NCBI GenBank assembly: GCA_016709385.1
Contig: JADJMW010000014.1
Coordinates: 1 to 58,836, forward strand
Origin: Candidatus Rubrivivax defluviihabitans
GTDB lineage: Bacteria; Pseudomonadota; Gammaproteobacteria; Burkholderiales; Burkholderiaceae_C
DNA: 58,836 bases
Reading direction: 5' to 3'
Within the stretch, counting starts at the first letter, position 1; each line of letters starts with the position of its first letter. Positions 1 through 7,132 of this stretch are shown piece by piece. The notes below the pieces were generated by a model. That model was not told the DNA's origin and made no database searches. It saw nothing but the letters and a program-made list of their open reading frames with translations. Both the position numbers and the translations under genes were made by a program.

Positions 1-24
1 CATCGTCTTCGAGAGCGTGTTCAT
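1..24 (-). CDS. 5' end of a minus-strand gene cut by the window edge
   Basis: An ATG on the minus strand at base 24 opens eight codons (MNTLSKTM) before the sequence ends. A purine-rich GGGGA sits about 8 bases upstream. It lies downstream of the lipoyl-like gene in the same direction, so it may belong to the same operon. Too little is visible to assign a function, and the start itself is a guess. Confidence 0.3.
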
Positions 25-259
25 GAGAGAGTCCCCTTGTCCTGGCATCCGGAAGGTGGAGGCGGCCCGCGTTGGGTGCCTTCAGGCGCGGCCCGTGGAA
101 GCAAAGGCAGGCGCCCCACGGCATCCGGCCATCGTGCAAGCTGATGAGGCACGCGCAATGTGTCCCCTCTTCTGGGGATCGATCGGCGATCGACGGCGCG
201 CGACCGTGGACCCGCCGCGTCGCCTTCTCGGCGAGCGGGGGTTCAGCTGCTGCGGCCGC

Positions 260-508
260 TCAGACGGCGGCGACGCGGGCCAGCACGGCGCCCGGCGCGA
301 AGCGCTCGCCGGCGGCGACGACGATCTCCTCCAGCACGCCGGCATGGGGCGTGGGAATGTCCACCAGCGCGTGCAGCAGCCGGGCCCGGCCCAGCACCTG
401 CCCGGCATGAACATGGTCACCTTCGGCCGCCAGCCATTGCTCGACGCAGGCCTCGGCACCGGCCTCGACCGCTTCCCAGGACTCCGGGTCCAGCACGATA
501 TGGCTCAT
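260..508 (-). CDS. Small biotin/lipoyl-domain-like protein lacking the modified lysine
   Basis: The protein has 82 residues and is essentially one lipoyl/biotinyl-like hammerhead domain. It shows the pattern EGDHVHAGQVL, then DIPTPHAGVLEEI, then a closing APGAVLARV. In lipoylated E2 proteins the hairpin carries a lysine (typically ETDKA) before the IPSP-type strand. Here the matching stretch is RARLLHALVDIP, with His46 where lysine is expected, so the domain is probably not lipoylated or biotinylated. The ATG at 508 begins the domain at its usual N-terminus; a longer reading of the frame only adds low-complexity sequence. It could be a stand-alone carrier remnant or a binding domain. Family confidence is good, function is unknown. 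Confidence 0.6.
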   Translation of the reverse strand: MSHIVLDPESWEAVEAGAEACVEQWLAAEGDHVHAGQVLGRARLLHALVDIPTPHAGVLEEIVVAAGERFAPGAVLARVAAV

Positions 509-575
509 CGATGGCTCCTGTTGCGCATCGGCCCGCCCAGACCGCTTCGCGGCCGGGCTGGCACGCCGGTTCCCG

Positions 576-920
576 TCACTCGCTGCGCGGCTTGGCCGGC
601 GCGCGCTTGGCGGCAGCGGCACGCGGCTTGGACGCGGCCGCTGCAGGCTGCTTGGCGGCGGCCGGCGCACGCTTGGCCGCGGCCTTCGGCGCTTTCGCAG
701 GGGCAGCGGGTGCGCTGGCGGCCGCCTGTTGAGTGACCAGGGCTTCGGCACGCAGCCAGTCCTCGACCTCGTAGCCGTCGATGCAGCCACGCTGTTCGTA
801 CAGGAGATAGGCCATGCGGCGGACGGCCTCTTCGTGCCCTTCGGCCGGGATGGCGGCGGCAGGCTTCCCGGCCTTGGGCTTCTTCGCCTTGGCCACGACG
901 GCTGGGGTTTCTTGCTTCAT
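576..920 (-). CDS. DUF2934 protein with Ala/Lys/Pro-rich tail
   Basis: The protein has 114 residues. Residues about 29-60 hold a DUF2934 signature (RRMAYLLYEQRG, then DWLRAEA). The rest is low complexity: a KAKKPKAGKP-type stretch before the domain and a long tail of AAAKR/PAKAPK units resembling histone H1-like basic tails. The start at 920 puts a short basic leader before the domain; the frame stays open upstream but is uninformative there. The function of DUF2934 is not established. The basic tail suggests nucleic-acid binding, which is inference. Confidence 0.7.
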   Translation of the reverse strand: MKQETPAVVAKAKKPKAGKPAAAIPAEGHEEAVRRMAYLLYEQRGCIDGYEVEDWLRAEALVTQQAAASAPAAPAKAPKAAAKRAPAAAKQPAAAASKPRAAAAKRAPAKPRSE

Positions 921-1053
921 GAATCGTTCCCTGGGGTGGGTGGTGGGGGATGAACCGATGATCGCCTGAGGGCTGGACACGTCCGAAGCGATTGCAATCG
1001 GCGTGCCAATCGGAGAGGCTAGAGGCCTTGCATCAACCCGGAATTGAGCGTCG

Positions 1054-1644
1054 TCAAGTCCCTTGCGACCGGACATTCTGCTTGGCCTGCGGCGCCGATG
1101 AGCGATAGAAGTGCAGCACCTCGTAACCACCGCCCTCGTGCGCCCGGGACAACACCAGCGCATAGCTGCCGACGTGCCAGGACAAGGGCGCCGTGGCAGG
1201 ACAGGGCGGCGGGCCGGCAAACTGGCGGGCCAGCGTGATGTGCGGGCGATACCCTCGTGCTTCGACCGGCACACCCAGGCGGTGCAATCCGTCGCCGAGG
1301 TCGGCATGCAGCCGTTCCAGCGCCGGCGGCAATTCGTCGGGCGGCGCGACGAGCAGACCACCCGGCCAAGGTTCGCAACGGCTGAATCGCAGTTCGAACG
1401 GCTGGAATGGCACCTGCAGCGCCGCGCGCAGCGCCGGCAACCGGTTGTCCGGCACGTCGGCCAGGAAATGCAGCGTGAGGTGCAGTCGCTCGCGTGCGAC
1501 CGGTTTCGTGCCGACATCGCCCAAGCTGGGCGCCACCCAGGCGCCGAGTGCCCGGCGAAGGCGATCGTCGGGCCACAGGGCGAGGAACATGCGAGCCGAC
1601 CCGGGCCCGCACCGGCCGGCATCACCCTGCGCCCAGACGCTCAT
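1054..1644 (-). CDS. thpR: RNA 2',3'-cyclic phosphodiesterase (2'-5' RNA ligase family)
   Basis: The protein has 196 residues. Both HxTx motifs of the 2H phosphoesterase superfamily are present: HLTL in the N-terminal half and HITL in the C-terminal half, the two halves of the active site. The N-terminal FLALWPDD stretch is typical of bacterial ThpR. The start at 1644 is preferred over the longer frame because a GGAGG lies about 6 bases upstream. Family members hydrolyse 2',3'-cyclic phosphates on RNA; the physiological substrate is uncertain. It is unlinked in function to its neighbours. Confidence 0.85.
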   Translation of the reverse strand: MSVWAQGDAGRCGPGSARMFLALWPDDRLRRALGAWVAPSLGDVGTKPVARERLHLTLHFLADVPDNRLPALRAALQVPFQPFELRFSRCEPWPGGLLVAPPDELPPALERLHADLGDGLHRLGVPVEARGYRPHITLARQFAGPPPCPATAPLSWHVGSYALVLSRAHEGGGYEVLHFYRSSAPQAKQNVRSQGT

Positions 1645-1709
1645 GCAAGATCCTCCCTGCCGCCTCGGGCACCCCCTGCCGGTCCGTGCCGGCAACGGGC
1701 AGGCCGCAC

Positions 1710-2162
1710 TCAAGTGTCTGCGGGTTCGTCGTCCAGGCCCTGCGGCTCGGGCGCGCGCACCAGCGTCACCGGCACCGGGCTGTGCTGCAGCAGCGCCAGC
1801 GCCACTGAACCGGCGCCGCTTCCGGCGCCCCGGGCACCCATCACGACGGCTTCGCAGCCGTAGTTCTCGAGCAACTCCACCAGCAGGGTGGCCGGCTGGC
1901 CGCCGGCCACTTCGCTTTCGTACGAGAGGCCGGCGGCTTCGAGCAGCGCTTCGGCCGGCGCCAGCAACTCGGCGCCGGCATCGCTGCGCAGCTTTTCGAT
2001 CACGTCGGCGTCGTGCACGACGACCATCTCGTACAGCGACGCCGGCTCCTGCACGTTGACCAGCACGAAATCGGCGCGCAGGCCTTCTTGCACCAGCGCC
2101 AGCGCGTGACGCACGGCGGCCAGCGCGGCGGCCGAGCCGTCGACGGGCAACAGGATCTTCAT
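1710..2162 (-). CDS. Universal stress protein (UspA family)
   Basis: The protein has 150 residues and covers one full Usp domain. It starts MKILLPVDGS, has the internal LVNVQEP strand, and ends with VVMGARGAG followed by a Gly/Ser loop and SPVPVTLV, which corresponds to the nucleotide-binding loop of the family. The glycine loop (GARGAGSGAGS) is tighter than the classic G-x2-G-x9-G(S/T) pattern, so ATP binding is not certain. It is probably a monocistronic cytoplasmic stress protein. Confidence 0.85.
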   Translation of the reverse strand: MKILLPVDGSAAALAAVRHALALVQEGLRADFVLVNVQEPASLYEMVVVHDADVIEKLRSDAGAELLAPAEALLEAAGLSYESEVAGGQPATLLVELLENYGCEAVVMGARGAGSGAGSVALALLQHSPVPVTLVRAPEPQGLDDEPADT

Positions 2163-2346
2163 GCGGATTCTTCCAGTCAGTCTCGACAGCCCGAGGTTAC
2201 GCTGCCGCAGCGCGCGTGGCGAGACCGTGGCACGGCTGCAGGCCGACGATGCGCCGGAGGCTTGACCGCCGTCAACCCGCTCTGGCCCCGCTGCCCACGG
2301 CGGCACGCGATGGCCGACAATGAATCCCTCATTGAGAGCATGAACG

Positions 2347-2808
2347 ATGAACCGCCCCCTGCTGCTGACCGTGATCGCCACCGTGGCCGTGCTGGGCGGC
2401 GGGCCGCTGGCCGCCGCGCCGGGAGACCAACCCGTGCAGCCGCTGCCGCCTTCGACCCGGCTGGCCGACGACAAGCAGCGCGTGCGCAGCACCACCTTGC
2501 CCGCGCGCGGCCTGTTCGTGGGCGACAAGCTCAGCGACCGGGCGCGTGAACGGCTCGGCGAACTGATCGTCGACGCCAGCGACCTGAACGTGGAAGTGGC
2601 ATTGCTGGTGCCCACCGGCCCCTGGCAGATCGACGGCAGCGGCGCCGGCGAACGCGACCTGACACCGGCGCGCTTGCAGTCCTTGCGCCGCTTTCTCACC
2701 GAACGCGGCGTCGACCCGAAACGGGTGTTCGTAGAGAGCCGCATCGACGAGAAGATCGCCGAGCCGCAGCTCACTCTGCAGATGGTCGGCCGGCCGGCGG
2801 CCGATTAG
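2347..2808 (+). CDS. Predicted exported protein with half OmpA-like fold
   Basis: The protein has 153 residues. An N-terminal signal peptide (MNRPLLLTVIATVAVL, then AAA before PGDQ) directs export. The C-terminal part, around LTPARLQSLRRFLTERGVDP followed by VFVESRIDE, resembles the helix-strand portion of OmpA-type peptidoglycan-binding domains, but the full motif is not evident. It may be a small periplasmic protein. Its stop codon overlaps that of the convergent exonuclease gene. Function unknown. Confidence 0.6.
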   Translation: MNRPLLLTVIATVAVLGGGPLAAAPGDQPVQPLPPSTRLADDKQRVRSTTLPARGLFVGDKLSDRARERLGELIVDASDLNVEVALLVPTGPWQIDGSGAGERDLTPARLQSLRRFLTERGVDPKRVFVESRIDEKIAEPQLTLQMVGRPAAD

Positions 2809-3890
2809 GCCGGCGAAGCCTCGGCGGCAGACCCCGGCTCGGGCGCCACGACTGGATCGGCCACCGCCGCGGCATCGTCGTCGGTACCGAAGGCGGTGCG
2901 GAAGCTGCCGGCCTGCAGGCCCTGCTGGCGCAGCCAGCGCACCATCACCGCCTCGTAGCCGTGGGTCACGATGACCCGGCCCGCCCCGGTGGCCGCGATG
3001 GCCGCCTGCAGGCCCGGCCAGTCGGCGTGGTCGCTGAGCACGAACCCGCGGTCCAGCCCCTGGCGCCGGCGCGCCCCGCGCAGCTGCATCCAGCCGCTGG
3101 CAAAGGCGTCACTGCAGTCGCCGAACCGACGCACCCAGGCGCTGCCCAGCACGGCCGGCGGGGCGACGACGAGGGCGCGCTGGAGCAGCGAGCGTTCGGC
3201 CACCTGCTCCGCGCGCAGCGTGGGCGGCAGCGCCACGCCGGCCGCCCGGTAGGCATCGTTCAGCGGCTCGACGGCGCCGTGCACCACGATCGGCCCGATC
3301 GCCGCGTCCACGCCCGCCAGCAGCCGCTGCGCCTTGCCCAGGCTGTAGGCCAGCAGCAGGCTGGCGCGGCCGGCGTCGGCATTGGCCTGCCACCAGGCGT
3401 TCACCTCGGCCAGCACCTCGCGCTGCGGCCGCCAGCGGTAGACAGGCAGGCCGAAGGTGCTTTCGGTGACGAAGCAGTGGCAGCGCACGGGTTCGAAAGG
3501 CGTGCAGGTATCGTTGTGGTCGCCCGCGTGGCCGCTCAGGAAGTAGTCGCCCGACAGCACCCACACCTGGCCGCCGTGTTCGAGCCGTACCTGCGCCGAG
3601 CCCAGCACGTGCCCGGCCGGGTGCAGGCTGATGCGTACGCCGCCCACCGACACGATCTCGCCATACGCCAGGCCCTGCAGGTTGATGGCGCCCAGGCGGG
3701 CGCGCAGCACGCCGGCGCTCACCGCGGTGGCCAGGTAGGCGCCGTGGCCACGCCGCGCGTGGTCGGCATGGGCGTGGGTGACGATGGCGCGCGGCACCGG
3801 CCGCCAGGGGTCGATCCAGAAGTCGCCCGCGGGGCAGTACAAGCCCTCGGGACTGGCCACCACCAGGTCGTCGGCGCCGGAGTCGGGCAT
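2805..3890 (-). CDS. Ligase-associated DNA exonuclease (MBL fold)
   Basis: The protein has 361 residues. It has the metallo-beta-lactamase metal motif HAHADHA near residue 40, a later GDYF/GHAGDHND segment and a C-terminal SDHADW element, an arrangement typical of the MBL exonucleases that pair with an ATP-dependent ligase and a helicase in a bacterial DNA-repair set. The partner ligase and helicase are not in this window. Next on the same strand is a cardiolipin synthase gene, which ends just upstream. Cytoplasmic DNA processing is the likely role. Confidence 0.8.
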   Translation of the reverse strand: MPDSGADDLVVASPEGLYCPAGDFWIDPWRPVPRAIVTHAHADHARRGHGAYLATAVSAGVLRARLGAINLQGLAYGEIVSVGGVRISLHPAGHVLGSAQVRLEHGGQVWVLSGDYFLSGHAGDHNDTCTPFEPVRCHCFVTESTFGLPVYRWRPQREVLAEVNAWWQANADAGRASLLLAYSLGKAQRLLAGVDAAIGPIVVHGAVEPLNDAYRAAGVALPPTLRAEQVAERSLLQRALVVAPPAVLGSAWVRRFGDCSDAFASGWMQLRGARRRQGLDRGFVLSDHADWPGLQAAIAATGAGRVIVTHGYEAVMVRWLRQQGLQAGSFRTAFGTDDDAAAVADPVVAPEPGSAAEASPA

Positions 3891-3911
3891 GGCGGACGAT
3901 CGCAGCGGCGG

Positions 3912-5183
3912 TCAGTAGCGGCCGGTGATGCCGGCCACGCGCAGGTACAGCGCCGCCGCCCAGGCCACCACGGCCCGTTGCAGCCAGCCGCGCCAGCCCG
4001 CCTGCATGGGCGTGGCAGTGACCTCCACGGAAACCGCGAAGGCGGCGTCGAAGCGCTCGGCCAGGGTGCTCGCGAAACCGGGGTCGCGCACCACCACGTT
4101 GGCCTCCAGGTTGAGCAGCAGCGACAACGGGTCGATGTTGGAACTGCCCACGGTGGCCCAGTCGTCGTCGACCACCGCCACCTTGGCGTGCAGGAAGGCC
4201 GGCGTGTATTCGAAGATGCGCACGCCGGCAAAGCGCATCTGGTCGTAGAGCACGCGCGCAGCCAGTGCGGCGATACGGTAGTCGATCTTGCCCTGCAACA
4301 GCAGGCGCACCTGCACGCCGCGCTTCGCGGCGCGGTGCAGGGCGCGCCGGAAACTGCGCCCGGGGTAGAAATACGGCACGGCGATGTCGACCCGCGTGCG
4401 GGCGTGGCGGATGGCCTGGACATAGCTGCGCTCGATGGCGCGGCGCTGGCGCACGTTGTCGCGCACGATGAAGGCGGCGCGCACGGGCGTCCGGTCCGGC
4501 ACTTCGGCGGCCGGCGTCACGCCGCGCAGCTCGCGCAGCACGGCCATCGTCTTGAGGCCCGGCCGCGCACTGCGCGCGATGGCGCGCACCTCGTCGCGCC
4601 AGCCGCGCGTGAGGTGGGCACGGGCCCACATCGCTCGCGTCGTGGCGTGAACCGAGGCGGCCAGCGGGCCACTCACTTCCACCGCATAGTCCAGCCGCGG
4701 CGTATCGGTCCAGCCGTGGTTCATGTCGTGGCGGTCGTCGATGAGGTTGATGCCGCCGACGAAGGCCACCTGCTCGTCGCACACGCACAGCTTCTGGTGC
4801 AGGCGGCGCAGCTGGCCGGGCTGCAGCCACGAATACCAGCGGTCTAGCGGGCGGAAGACCTCCAGCCGCACGCCGCCGCCGGCAAACAGCGCGCGCACGC
4901 GCGGCAGCGTGGCGATGGAGCCGAAGCCGTCCACCACCACGTGCACCGCCACGCCGCGCGCCGCGGCGCGGTTCAGCGCGTCGGCGATGGTGGTGGCCGC
5001 GGGGTCGTCGTGGAAGATGTAGGTGGCCAGCCAGACTTCCGCCGCGGCGGCATCGATGGCCTGGCGCATGCGCGGAAACAGCGCCTCACCGCCCTCGAGC
5101 AGTTCGACCCGGTTGCCGCCCACGAAGCGCGGCGCCGGAACCCGGGTCCAGTTGCGCAGGGCTTCGAGGTCGGCGCCGGGCAC
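3912..5183 (-). CDS. clsB: Cardiolipin synthase B-type phospholipase D family protein
   Basis: The protein has 423 residues and two complete PLD motifs: H129-K131-D136 in HQKLCVCD and H332-K334-D339 in HAKVAVVD. Each is followed by the usual GGIN or GSSN turn. The length and the absence of N-terminal membrane helices fit ClsB rather than ClsA. ClsB-type enzymes join phosphatidylglycerol (or PE) to form cardiolipin. The downstream partner encoding an EEP-family protein sits 15 bp away; this clsB/EEP pairing is common (compare ybhO/ybhP in Escherichia coli). Confidence 0.85.
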   Translation of the reverse strand: MPGADLEALRNWTRVPAPRFVGGNRVELLEGGEALFPRMRQAIDAAAAEVWLATYIFHDDPAATTIADALNRAAARGVAVHVVVDGFGSIATLPRVRALFAGGGVRLEVFRPLDRWYSWLQPGQLRRLHQKLCVCDEQVAFVGGINLIDDRHDMNHGWTDTPRLDYAVEVSGPLAASVHATTRAMWARAHLTRGWRDEVRAIARSARPGLKTMAVLRELRGVTPAAEVPDRTPVRAAFIVRDNVRQRRAIERSYVQAIRHARTRVDIAVPYFYPGRSFRRALHRAAKRGVQVRLLLQGKIDYRIAALAARVLYDQMRFAGVRIFEYTPAFLHAKVAVVDDDWATVGSSNIDPLSLLLNLEANVVVRDPGFASTLAERFDAAFAVSVEVTATPMQAGWRGWLQRAVVAWAAALYLRVAGITGRY

Positions 5184-5198
5184 GCGAAGCGGGGGCGC

Positions 5199-6020
5199 TC
5201 AAGCGCGCTCGAGTTCGGCCACCAGCGGCAGGTGGTCGGACATGCGCGCCCAGGCCGTGCCGCGCGGCACCATCGTCGTGCGGCAGGCCAGCCCGCGCAC
5301 GTAGAAGCGGTCGAGCGCGAATACCGGCGCCAGCGAAGGAAAGGTGGCCTTGTGCAGGCGCTGCTCGCCGGGCGCCACGGCACGCTGCAGGCCGCAGGCG
5401 CGCATGGCGTCGTCGAGCCGCTCGCCCCAGTCGTTGAAGTCACCCGCCACCACCAGCATCTCGCCGGGGGGCACCTCGGCTTCGATGAAGCCGGCCAGCC
5501 GCTGCACCTGGCGCACGCGGCTGCGATGCACGAGGCCGAAGTGCACCACCACGGCGTGCACCGTGGCGCCGTTCCAGGCCACCGGCACGTGCAGCAGGCC
5601 GCGCTGTTCGAAGCGGTGGTCGCTCACGTCGTGGTGGCCCACGTCGCCGATGGGCCAGCGCGCCAGCAGCGCGTTGCCGTGTTCACCCCAGCGCGTGCGG
5701 GCGTTGGTGCGGTAGGCCACGCCGTAGCCTTCAGGGGCCAGGAATTCGGCCTGGCCCTCGGCCGGCCAGCCGAAGGAGGTGCGCTCGAAGCGCCGCGCCT
5801 CGCGCGCATGGTGCAGCCGCACTTCCTGCAGGAATACCAGGTCGGCGTCGAAGGACTCGACCGCCAGGCCCAGGTTGTGGATCTCCAGCCGCTTGCGCGG
5901 GCCCACCCCGCGCACGCCCTTGTGGATGTTGTAGGTGGCCACGCGCAAGGTGCCGGCGGCGGTGCCGCTGCGCTCGGTGGCCGGCAGCAACGTGGAATTC
6001 AAGGGGTTCAAGGCATTCAT
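5199..6020 (-). CDS. Endonuclease/exonuclease/phosphatase family protein (YbhP-like)
   Basis: The protein has 273 residues. It shows the EEP-fold motifs in order: ATYNIHKG near the N-terminus, FLQEV, then GDFNDW and a C-terminal SDHLPL. These residues coordinate Mg2+ in the DNase I-like superfamily. The ATG at 6020 overlaps the nudB stop by one base (TGATG), which argues for translational coupling and for this start over a longer reading. The substrate may be a phosphodiester or phosphomonoester. Proximity to clsB hints at lipid metabolism, which is inference. Confidence 0.8.
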   Translation of the reverse strand: MNALNPLNSTLLPATERSGTAAGTLRVATYNIHKGVRGVGPRKRLEIHNLGLAVESFDADLVFLQEVRLHHAREARRFERTSFGWPAEGQAEFLAPEGYGVAYRTNARTRWGEHGNALLARWPIGDVGHHDVSDHRFEQRGLLHVPVAWNGATVHAVVVHFGLVHRSRVRQVQRLAGFIEAEVPPGEMLVVAGDFNDWGERLDDAMRACGLQRAVAPGEQRLHKATFPSLAPVFALDRFYVRGLACRTTMVPRGTAWARMSDHLPLVAELERA

Positions 6021-6475
6021 CAGGCGCTGCCGGCCAGTCGTGGCAGGTGCAGGATGGCTTCGGCATTGCTGGGCGAGAAGCAGCGGTCGGCCGCTTCGCG
6101 CCAGGGCAGCCACTGGTAGTGCAGGTGTTCACGCGGGTCCAGCACCACCGGCGTGCCGGGCTCGACGGTGAGGCCGAAGACATGCTCGGTGTTGTGCGTG
6201 ACGCCGGGGGCATAGCGGTGGCGCCACACGGGGTAGATCTCGTAGCGGTTGGTCAGGCCCCAGTCGCGCAGCAGCCCACCGGCGATGCCGGTCTCCTCGA
6301 GCACCTCGCGGCGTGCGGTCTCGGCCAGGGGTTCGTCCGGCGCATCCAGCGAGCCGGTGACGCTCTGCCAATAGCCGGGCTTGTCGGCGCGCTCGATCAG
6401 AAGCACGTCGAGTGCCGGCGTGTGGATGACCACCAGCACCGACTCCGGAATCTTCGGCGGGCGGGGCTCAGACAC
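6020..6475 (-). CDS. nudB: Dihydroneopterin triphosphate diphosphatase
   Basis: The protein has about 151 residues and carries a Nudix box: GSLDAPDE, then ETARREVLEETG. The preceding KPGYWQSVTGS and the later TEHVFGL are typical of NudB, which removes pyrophosphate from dihydroneopterin triphosphate in folate synthesis. The GTG at 6475 is chosen because it gives the usual NudB length and overlaps the stop of the upstream toxin gene by 8 bases; an ATG 48 bases further upstream is possible. It is translationally coupled to the downstream EEP gene. Confidence 0.8.
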   Translation of the reverse strand: MSEPRPPKIPESVLVVIHTPALDVLLIERADKPGYWQSVTGSLDAPDEPLAETARREVLEETGIAGGLLRDWGLTNRYEIYPVWRHRYAPGVTHNTEHVFGLTVEPGTPVVLDPREHLHYQWLPWREAADRCFSPSNAEAILHLPRLAGSA

Positions 6476-6785
6476 CGCTGACCACCGCGTCCATGGCGTC
6501 GATGATGCGGTGCGACTCGGCACGCAGCGAAGCGACCGGCCGGCCCAACCCCCTGGCGAAGAGCGTGCCGGCCTCGTGCGCCTTCAGCGCCAGCCGTTCG
6601 CCCGCGATGTCGAACTGCGGCGCCAGCCGCTGCGGCAGGCGCGGTGCGGCCACCAGGCTGCGCGACAAGGGCGCGACCAGACGCGTGGGCAGCGCGTCGA
6701 GCAGGTCGCTCTGCAACACGACCAGATAGGGAATCTCGTCGCGCGCGCGCACCACCGGGTTGGGGTAGACGTCCCACTGCGCCAT
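6468..6785 (-). CDS. ccdB: CcdB-family toxin
   Basis: The protein has 105 residues, the usual CcdB size. It has the N-terminal pattern MAQWDVYPNP, then IPYLVVLQSDLLD, and the C-terminal IIDAMDAVVSGV. CcdB poisons DNA gyrase, and the family C-terminus contributes to gyrase binding. The upstream antitoxin gene ends 6 bp before this start, forming a typical type II operon. The 3' end overlaps nudB, so toxin and nudB share a transcript. Confidence 0.85.
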   Translation of the reverse strand: MAQWDVYPNPVVRARDEIPYLVVLQSDLLDALPTRLVAPLSRSLVAAPRLPQRLAPQFDIAGERLALKAHEAGTLFARGLGRPVASLRAESHRIIDAMDAVVSGV

Positions 6786-6791
6786 GGCGGG

Positions 6792-7073
6792 TTACCAGGT
6801 GCGGAACTCTTCGTTCCAGATGCCGTATTTCTCGAAGTGGCGGTTCTGCTCATCCACCCAGTCCTTGTACCTGGCGTAGAACTCCTCGGCGGTACGCGGT
6901 TCCGCGGCGTCCGGAGCGCTGCGCCGCTCGGCCACCAGCAGCGCGTCGTAGCGTTCGGCCGAGATCAGCACGCTGTGCCGGCGGCCGGATTTCTCGATCA
7001 CCACCGGTTCGCGCTGGCAATGTTCGAGCATCTGGCCGAGGCGGTTCTTGGCTTCGGTGGCGGTAACTTCCAT
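6792..7073 (-). CDS. Hybrid antitoxin: Phd/YefM N-terminus with CcdA-like C-terminus
   Basis: The protein has 93 residues. Residues 1-50 are a Phd/YefM-type DNA-binding domain (MEVTATEAKNRLGQML, then PVVIEKSGRRHSVLIS). Residues about 66-93 (YKDWVDEQNRHFEKYGIWNE, then EFRTW) look like the CcdA tail that binds CcdB, whose E. coli form also ends in an acidic-aromatic DW motif. So the protein pairs a Phd repressor domain with a toxin-binding segment for CcdB. A GAAGGAG lies 7 bases upstream of the ATG. Autorepression of the operon is expected. Confidence 0.8.
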   Translation of the reverse strand: MEVTATEAKNRLGQMLEHCQREPVVIEKSGRRHSVLISAERYDALLVAERRSAPDAAEPRTAEEFYARYKDWVDEQNRHFEKYGIWNEEFRTW

Positions 7074-7132
7074 GGCCGGGCTCCTTCAAAGGGCTTCGCA
7101 GGCGACCCGGCCATTTTAGCTATTTCAACCGA

